Assembly: GCA_022770425.1 (NCBI GenBank)
Contig: JALEHY010000047.1
Coordinates: 1 to 52,672 of the forward strand
DNA length: 52,672 nucleotides
Direction: 5' to 3'
Origin: Parvimonas sp.
GTDB lineage: Bacteria > Bacillota > Clostridia > Tissierellales > Peptoniphilaceae
Shown here: piece by piece, positions 47,615-52,672 of the stretch
Position numbering within the stretch: position 1 is the first letter of the stretch
Layout: every line of letters begins with the position of its first letter
Notes under the pieces: generated by a model
The model's input: only the letters and a program-made list of their open reading frames with translations
Told to the model about the DNA's origin: nothing
Databases searched by the model: none
Position numbers and translations under genes: made by a program

Positions 47615-47626
47615 GGAGGATTATTA

Positions 47627-48805
47627 ATGAAGAAAGTATTATTTACATCTGAATCTGTAACAGAAGGTCATCCTGATAAAATTTGTGACCAAATATCTGA
47701 TGCGATTTTAGATGAAATTTTAAAAAGAGATCCTGTTGCAAGAGTTGCTTGTGAAACTGTAACTACTACAGGAATAATAATGGTTGTAGGAGAAATTACC
47801 ACTTCACATTATGTAGATATACCAAATACAGTAAGAAATGTTTTAAAAGAAATAGGATATACAAGAGCAAAGTTTGGTTTTGATGCAAGCACTTGTTCTG
47901 TTTTGACGAGTATAAACGAGCAATCAAAAGATATTGCACTTGGAGTTGACAGTGCTATGGAATATAAAAAAGGTGATGAAGACAGATACAATTCAGTAGG
48001 AGCCGGCGATCAGGGAATGATGTTCGGTTACGCTTGTACTGAAACAGATGAATTTATGCCTTTGACAATAACATTGGCACATAAGTTGACTAAAAGATTA
48101 GCTTATGTCAGAAAAAATAATATATTAAATTATTTAAGACCTGATGGTAAAAGTCAAGTAACAGTTGAATATATTGACGGAATTCCCAAGAGAATTGAGG
48201 CAATAGTTGTATCTTCTCAACACGGACCTTCAATTAGCTCAGAACAAATAGAAAGTGATATAAAAAAATATGTTATTAATGAGGTTATTCCGTCTGAACT
48301 TATTGACGAAAATACAAAAATCTATGTAAATCCTACCGGAAGATTTGAAATAGGAGGACCTATGGGAGATTCGGGATTAACAGGAAGAAAACTCATAGTT
48401 GATACTTATGGCGGATTCGGAAGACATGGCGGAGGTGCGTTTTCAGGAAAAGATCCTACAAAAGTTGACAGATCAGGAACTTATATGGCAAGATATATTG
48501 CTAAAAATATTGTTGCAAGCGGACTTTGTGAGAAACTTGAAATAGGAATTTCTTATGCGATAGGAGTTGCAAAACCACTGTCAATTTATGTAGATACTTT
48601 TGGAACAGGAAAAGTTTCAGATGATAAAATTATTGAAATTGTAAATAAAGTGTTTGATTTAAGACCGGCTGCTATAATTGATATTTTAGACTTGAGAAGA
48701 CCTTTGTACAGACAGGTTGCAGCTTATGGACATTTTGGAAGAAATGACTTGGATTTGCCTTGGGAAAAATTAGATAAAGTTGATGAAATAAAAAGTTTAA
48801 TTTAA
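47627..48805 (+). CDS. metK: S-adenosylmethionine synthase
   Basis: MetK makes SAM from methionine and ATP. The 392-residue protein shows SESVTEGHPDKICDQISDA at the N terminus, GAGDQGMMFGYA (about 125-136), and the glycine-rich GGFGRHGGGAFSGKDPTKVDRSG, with the FGR and DLPWE end. AAGGAGG is 7 nt before the ATG, 12 nt behind ispF. No SAM riboswitch is visible upstream. Association with the isp genes instead of methionine genes is unusual but not unique. Confidence 0.97.
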   Translation: MKKVLFTSESVTEGHPDKICDQISDAILDEILKRDPVARVACETVTTTGIIMVVGEITTSHYVDIPNTVRNVLKEIGYTRAKFGFDASTCSVLTSINEQSKDIALGVDSAMEYKKGDEDRYNSVGAGDQGMMFGYACTETDEFMPLTITLAHKLTKRLAYVRKNNILNYLRPDGKSQVTVEYIDGIPKRIEAIVVSSQHGPSISSEQIESDIKKYVINEVIPSELIDENTKIYVNPTGRFEIGGPMGDSGLTGRKLIVDTYGGFGRHGGGAFSGKDPTKVDRSGTYMARYIAKNIVASGLCEKLEIGISYAIGVAKPLSIYVDTFGTGKVSDDKIIEIVNKVFDLRPAAIIDILDLRRPLYRQVAAYGHFGRNDLDLPWEKLDKVDEIKSLI

Positions 48806-48823
48806 TATGGGAGATGTTAAAAA

Positions 48824-50014
48824 ATGAGTAGGTGTTATAATTTTGACGAATATGTAGATAGAAAGCATTCACATGCTGAGAAGTGGAATAATATGGTATC
48901 GGCAGGTGCACCAAAAAACGATCATTCTATTTTGTCAATGTCAATAGCAGATATGGAATTTAAATGTTGTGATGAAATTTTAAATGCATTAAAAGAGCCG
49001 ATTGAAAATGGGGTAATCGGGTATGATTGTCCGTGCCAAAAGTTTTTTTCTTCATTTGTAAATTGGCAAAAAGAAAAAAATAATTGGGACATAAAAAAAG
49101 AATGGATTGTTCCGGTTCCTGGAGTTGTTCCCGGAATTGCAAATACTATCTTGCATAATACTAAAGAAGGAGATGCTGTAATAGTTAATACTCCTGTATA
49201 TCCTCCGTTTTTTAATGTTATAAATCTCAATAACAGAAAATTGGTAGAAAATGAGTTGATAGAATTAGATGACAAATATGTATTTGATTTTGAAGACTTT
49301 GAAAGGAAAATAATTGAGAATGATGTAAAAGTGAGCATTTTATGCAGTCCTCATAATCCTGTCGGAAGAGTGTGGACTAAAGAAGAACTTACAAAATACG
49401 GTAATATTTGTATAAAACATAATGTGCTTATGATTTCGGATGAAATTCATGGAGATTTAATATTAAAGGGGTATAAACATATACCTTTGGCGTCAATTTC
49501 TGATGAATTCGCTAAAAATACTGTTACATTATCAGCACCGAGCAAGACTTTTAATATTGCGGGGTTAGCACAGTCTGTTGCGATAATTTCTAACGACGAG
49601 TTAAAAGATAGATTTTTAAACGGACTTGTAGGATACGGGATTTTTCATATGGCAAGTTTTGCGGCAGTTGGGTTTGTTGCAGCTTATACTTATGGTAAAG
49701 AGTGGTTTAAAGAGTGTATGGAATATATAGAATCAAATATAGACTTTGCACTTGAATTTATAAATAAAGAATTACCGAAAGTAAAAGTTAAAAGACCTGA
49801 AGCGAGTTTCTTACTTTGGCTTGATTTAAGAGATTATGGTATGCCTCATGAAGATTTGCATCAGTATTTGATAAATGAAGGAAAGTTACTTTTGAATTCG
49901 GGAATAACTTATGGAGAAAATGCAAATTTATTTTTTAGGATGAATATAGCTTGTAATAGAGAAATGTTGATTGATGCATTAAACAGACTTAAAACTGCAT
50001 TAAATAAATTATAA
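48824..50014 (+). CDS. PatB/MalY-type cystathionine beta-lyase (C-S lyase)
   Basis: The 396-residue fold-type I PLP enzyme matches the MalY/PatB group, which cleave C-S bonds in cystathionine or cysteine to pyruvate, ammonia and thiol or H2S. Visible motifs are SIADMEFKCCDEI, IGYDCP, VVPGIANTI, the SPHNPVGRVWTKEEL segment, DEIHGDL and the Schiff-base Lys241 in SAPSKTFNIAGL, then FFRMNIAC near the end. AAGGAG-like GGGAGATG lies before the ATG. It begins 18 nt after metK, suggesting sulfur amino acid supply. Oral anaerobes use such lyases to make H2S, which is an inference here. A transcriptional MalY-like role is possible but less likely. Confidence 0.92.
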   Translation: MSRCYNFDEYVDRKHSHAEKWNNMVSAGAPKNDHSILSMSIADMEFKCCDEILNALKEPIENGVIGYDCPCQKFFSSFVNWQKEKNNWDIKKEWIVPVPGVVPGIANTILHNTKEGDAVIVNTPVYPPFFNVINLNNRKLVENELIELDDKYVFDFEDFERKIIENDVKVSILCSPHNPVGRVWTKEELTKYGNICIKHNVLMISDEIHGDLILKGYKHIPLASISDEFAKNTVTLSAPSKTFNIAGLAQSVAIISNDELKDRFLNGLVGYGIFHMASFAAVGFVAAYTYGKEWFKECMEYIESNIDFALEFINKELPKVKVKRPEASFLLWLDLRDYGMPHEDLHQYLINEGKLLLNSGITYGENANLFFRMNIACNREMLIDALNRLKTALNKL

Positions 50015-50024
50015 TAATTAAGAT

Positions 50025-50060
50025 AAAAACTGTTGACTTTTAGAGGTTAACAGTTTTTTT
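50025..50060 (+). terminator. Terminator after the C-S lyase gene
   Basis: A 12-bp stem with a G-U pair (50026-50037 with 50046-50057) and a T run to 50060. Confidence 0.85.
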
Positions 50061-50123
50061 ATATATTTTTTTAAAAAATTATTCAATAAAAACGGTAAAT
50101 TATATGAAAAATGGAAAAAAATA

Positions 50124-50152
50124 TTGATTTTTTACTCATCTAATGGTATAAT
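50124..50152 (+). promoter_or_regulatory. Predicted promoter of the surface protein gene
   Basis: TTGATT at 50124-50129, 17-bp spacer, TATAAT at 50147-50152. The untranslated leader is long, about 118 nt, and contains two direct copies of AAAAAGTAATATAA at 50171-50184 and 50192-50205, 21 bp apart. Confidence 0.6.
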
Positions 50153-50276
50153 TATTTGAACTTTAATATAAAAAAGTAATATAATCTTTAAAAAAAGTAA
50201 TATAAATTTGTTGTTAAAAATAGATTTATAAAAGTAAGTTATAAAATTTAAATTATAAGAAAATGAGGTATGGATT

Positions 50277-52672
50277 TTGACTAAAATTGAATTAAAGCAT
50301 AGAATATTTAAAACTTTTATTTCGATGTTACTAATCTTTTCAATGTTGAATATTTATTTTATAAATATTTTCGGAGCAGGTAGCGGAACAATTAAAATAC
50401 AATTAAGAGAATATAGCAATAATGCCGTTACAAATATAGCAATACCTAATTCTAAATTTGAACTTAAAAAAGTTGGTGATTCTACATTTTCTATGGAGGG
50501 AACAACCGACTCTACAGGAAATTATACATTTTCAGGATTGGAAAACGGAGAATATGAAATTGTTCAAAGAACGACTCCGGATACATACAAATTACCGAAT
50601 ACAAACTATACTGTAAATTTAACAAACGGAAATAACAATTCAACTGTTATTGTGTCAAATGTTAAGAAAAACAGTTCAAATATTATAAATATAACTGAAG
50701 GAGGGAGAACAAGCACTACTTTAAGGCTTAAAGTTCTTTCAAATTTTGATGGAGAAACACCGATAGCGAATGCTTCATTTTTAGTTACAAGTATGAGTGG
50801 GGTAAGAAAAGAGATAACTACAAATCAAGAAGGAATAGCAACTTTAGAGGGCCTTGTTTATGGAAATTATACGGTAACTCAAATCAGCAGTCCTGAGGGA
50901 TTTATGGCATCTCCAAAAGAGGCTAATTTTGAAATTCCTAAACCCGATTTTAATGGTTATGCAGAGTTTGTAGATGTAAAATTTTTGAATGAACCTTATG
51001 ATGTTGAAACATACGGAACATTAAAAATTAATATTTTTGATAATCAAGACAGAACTAAAGTAATTCCTAACGTGAAATTATTGATTACTGATGATATTGG
51101 GAATTCTTTTGTCGGAAGTACGGATTCCAACGGTTCTATTGTATTTAAAAACTTTTCTAAAGAAAGAACCTATTCTGCTAAGATAATAGAATCTCCGTAT
51201 GATTATGAGTATTCAGGAGCAAATGTACAAGGAAATATAAAGTTAGACGCTATAAGTAATACTCAAACTGTTTCTATGTACTTACCTAAGAAACAAACTA
51301 ACAAAGTTACTATTGTAAATCATGAAACAGGTGATTTGAGTGTTAGAATATTAAATTCAAAATTTAAATTAATTCATCCTGACGGTTCTTCAAGAGAGTT
51401 TGTGATATCAAATTCAAATGGAACGATTGAAATGGATTTACCGTTATCTACCGACAGAGAATATGTTCTTGAACAATTGACAACGGATAACCGTCATATT
51501 ATACATCAAAAAATAAATTTTTCACTTGGCAGACCTGCAACTGTCTATGTGCCTAATAAATTGACAGATCCAAACAGTGAAAAAGTTTCTTTTTCCTTTA
51601 CAAAAGAGTGGGTAGATAAACCTGCTTCAAATCAACAAGTTATCGTAAGGTTGATGCAAGATGGGAAAGTATACGGGAACGGTCAGCATTATACTCTTTA
51701 TTCAAACGGCGGAACACAAACAAAACAATTTGTAAACTTACCGAAATATGATGCTCAACACATAGCATATAATTATTCAGTTCAAGAAGATTCCGTTGAA
51801 GGGTGGTATGCAGAATATCAAGAAATTTCAAAAAATAATTGGAAAATTTCTAATTATGAAGGAAGTATGACAGGACAATGCATAATTGATCCAAATAAAG
51901 GGTTAATTTGGTTTTCCGGTGAAAACTCCGCATATATGATGGAAAATGGTGTTGATATAAAGAAGACAATAAATTTTCCTACATATTTAGATCCTACATT
52001 TGGTTATGGTATAGCTTATGACAGAACAAAAGGATATCTTTTTGGAGCAAACAGAAGAGGCGAGCTTGCTATTATGGATCCATCAAGAGGAGAAAACGGA
52101 GCAGTTGTAAATGTGGTTAGATTAGGCGGAATAAGAGAAAAAACCGGAGACGGAAGTGACGATAGCGGTAAGTGGTTGAATGATAGCGGACAAGACATAT
52201 TTGTACATAAAGACTTTAGAAAATTGAATTCTTTAGAAACAAGTGTAGATGGAAAATATCTATTTGCAAAGGTACTTGCCGATCCTAATATCTATATGTA
52301 TCGTATAAGTGACATCTTATCAAATAATGTAGCTTATGGAGGTACGATTCAACCGGCAAAAATAATACATGCAAAACATACGGTTAATACAAGTATAAAT
52401 GCAAAGACTCCTGTATCTGACGGAGATATTATTCAGTATCCTAACGGAGATATATTATATTCAGGTCACGGAAATTTATTTTATCGTGGTGAGCTGACAG
52501 CTCCGCTTAGAGATGATTTTAATTTTTATTTATTAAAGTATAACGGACCTTTGGATTCAAACGGAAAAGTAATAGATGCGGGAGAAGGAACTTATTCTGA
52601 ACCGATAAATGTGGGTTCGCTAAGAGTACCCGGAGAATTTAACAGTTTTTGGGATGCAAACAACAGAGATAC
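50277..52672 (+). CDS. Large secreted surface protein with Cna-B-like repeats (partial)
   Basis: An open frame runs from a TTG at 50277 (GAGG at 50265-50268) to the window end without a stop, at least 798 codons. The N terminus has a basic segment and a hydrophobic signal core (about residues 13-34). Four SpaA/Cna-B-like beta-sandwich segments follow (about 35-115, 140-220, 243-310 and 341-410), each with a turn of the type GLENGEYEIVQ or GLVYGNYTVTQ. A Cna-B-type domain (about 440-535) begins KVSFSFTKEWVDKPASNQQV. From about 540 to the end the pattern of short YGIAYDRTKGYLFGANRRGE-type strands suggests a beta-propeller. The cell-wall anchor would lie beyond the window. Such proteins act as adhesins or pilus subunits in Gram-positive bacteria; function here is inferred. 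Confidence 0.88.
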   Translation, partial: MTKIELKHRIFKTFISMLLIFSMLNIYFINIFGAGSGTIKIQLREYSNNAVTNIAIPNSKFELKKVGDSTFSMEGTTDSTGNYTFSGLENGEYEIVQRTTPDTYKLPNTNYTVNLTNGNNNSTVIVSNVKKNSSNIINITEGGRTSTTLRLKVLSNFDGETPIANASFLVTSMSGVRKEITTNQEGIATLEGLVYGNYTVTQISSPEGFMASPKEANFEIPKPDFNGYAEFVDVKFLNEPYDVETYGTLKINIFDNQDRTKVIPNVKLLITDDIGNSFVGSTDSNGSIVFKNFSKERTYSAKIIESPYDYEYSGANVQGNIKLDAISNTQTVSMYLPKKQTNKVTIVNHETGDLSVRILNSKFKLIHPDGSSREFVISNSNGTIEMDLPLSTDREYVLEQLTTDNRHIIHQKINFSLGRPATVYVPNKLTDPNSEKVSFSFTKEWVDKPASNQQVIVRLMQDGKVYGNGQHYTLYSNGGTQTKQFVNLPKYDAQHIAYNYSVQEDSVEGWYAEYQEISKNNWKISNYEGSMTGQCIIDPNKGLIWFSGENSAYMMENGVDIKKTINFPTYLDPTFGYGIAYDRTKGYLFGANRRGELAIMDPSRGENGAVVNVVRLGGIREKTGDGSDDSGKWLNDSGQDIFVHKDFRKLNSLETSVDGKYLFAKVLADPNIYMYRISDILSNNVAYGGTIQPAKIIHAKHTVNTSINAKTPVSDGDIIQYPNGDILYSGHGNLFYRGELTAPLRDDFNFYLLKYNGPLDSNGKVIDAGEGTYSEPINVGSLRVPGEFNSFWDANNRD

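Noticed and set aside
47615..47626. SAM or other riboswitch upstream of metK, and a purine riboswitch upstream of apt
   Set aside because: metK starts 12 nt after ispF and apt has a leader of about 25 nt; neither leaves room for an aptamer.
48922..49338. 138-codon minus-strand frame opposite the C-S lyase gene
   Set aside because: Antisense shadow of the PLP enzyme with no family similarity and no start signals.
1..52672. tRNA, rRNA and prophage regions
   Set aside because: I looked for cloverleaf-like GC-rich segments, rRNA signatures and phage structural or integrase genes and saw none; the S24 repressor has no phage neighbours.

Overview
The window is AT-rich (roughly 27-29% G+C by eye) and reads as chromosomal DNA of a low-GC, Gram-positive anaerobic Firmicute. 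Gene content and style (dlt operon, PASTA kinase, FtsEX with an M23 hydrolase, DivIC, MEP isoprenoid genes, YedF, an Asn/Lys-rich IF-2 linker, SpaA/Cna-B surface protein) fit a Tissierellia/Peptoniphilaceae coccus such as Parvimonas; this assignment is inference. Sporulation genes that sit in the matching Bacillus clusters are absent, which suggests a non-sporulating lineage.

Layout. 1-6.4 kb: end of a possible MobA-like gene, RNase Y (rny), a 27-codon ORF overlapping a homodimeric-type ABC exporter, a small membrane protein, a HIT protein, ribosomal protein S21 (rpsU) and a secreted beta-rich protein of unknown function. 6.5-9.2 kb (minus strand): tmcAL and murC. 9.3-20.1 kb: the nusA/infB operon (rimP, nusA, rnpM, infB, rbfA, nrnA, truB, ribF), continuing into galE, a MATE exporter and a YwlG-type protein. 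20.4-24.5 kb: ftsE-ftsX, an M23 peptidoglycan hydrolase and an S41 protease. 24.5-28.8 kb: stp-prkC-rsgA-rpe. 28.8-32.3 kb: obgE, yhbY, a nadD-yqeK fusion, rsfS, ridA. 32.4-36.8 kb: a dlt operon in the unusual order dltA-C-B-X-D, including a 42-residue DltX. 36.9-43.5 kb: apt-rqcP, divIC, tilS-hpt, ftsH, a small membrane protein and ogg.

43.5-46.2 kb is the accessory-looking part: maf and an XRE/S24 (LexA/CI-type) repressor on the minus strand, divergent from a near-consensus promoter with a 12-bp inverted repeat over its -10 box that drives a 43-residue membrane peptide and ends in a strong terminator. This self-contained switch is the best candidate here for an undescribed system. Immediately beside it lies a 303-bp MITE-like internal-deletion derivative of an IS3/IS150-group element, still carrying both ends, the start of OrfA and the end of OrfB. 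A yedF gene without visible selenium partners follows.

46.4-52.7 kb: ispD-ispF-metK, a PatB/MalY-type C-S lyase, and the first 798 codons of a large secreted surface protein with Cna-B-like repeats and a propeller-like region, running off the window end.

Most of the core genes serve ribosome assembly and RNA metabolism (nusA operon, obgE, rsfS, rsgA, rny, rpsU, rqcP, tilS, truB) and cell envelope and division (murC, ftsEX, M23 hydrolase, prkC/stp, dlt, divIC, ftsH, maf). Promoters listed were picked by eye as sigma-A-like -35/-10 pairs and terminators as hairpins followed by T runs; none was scored by software.
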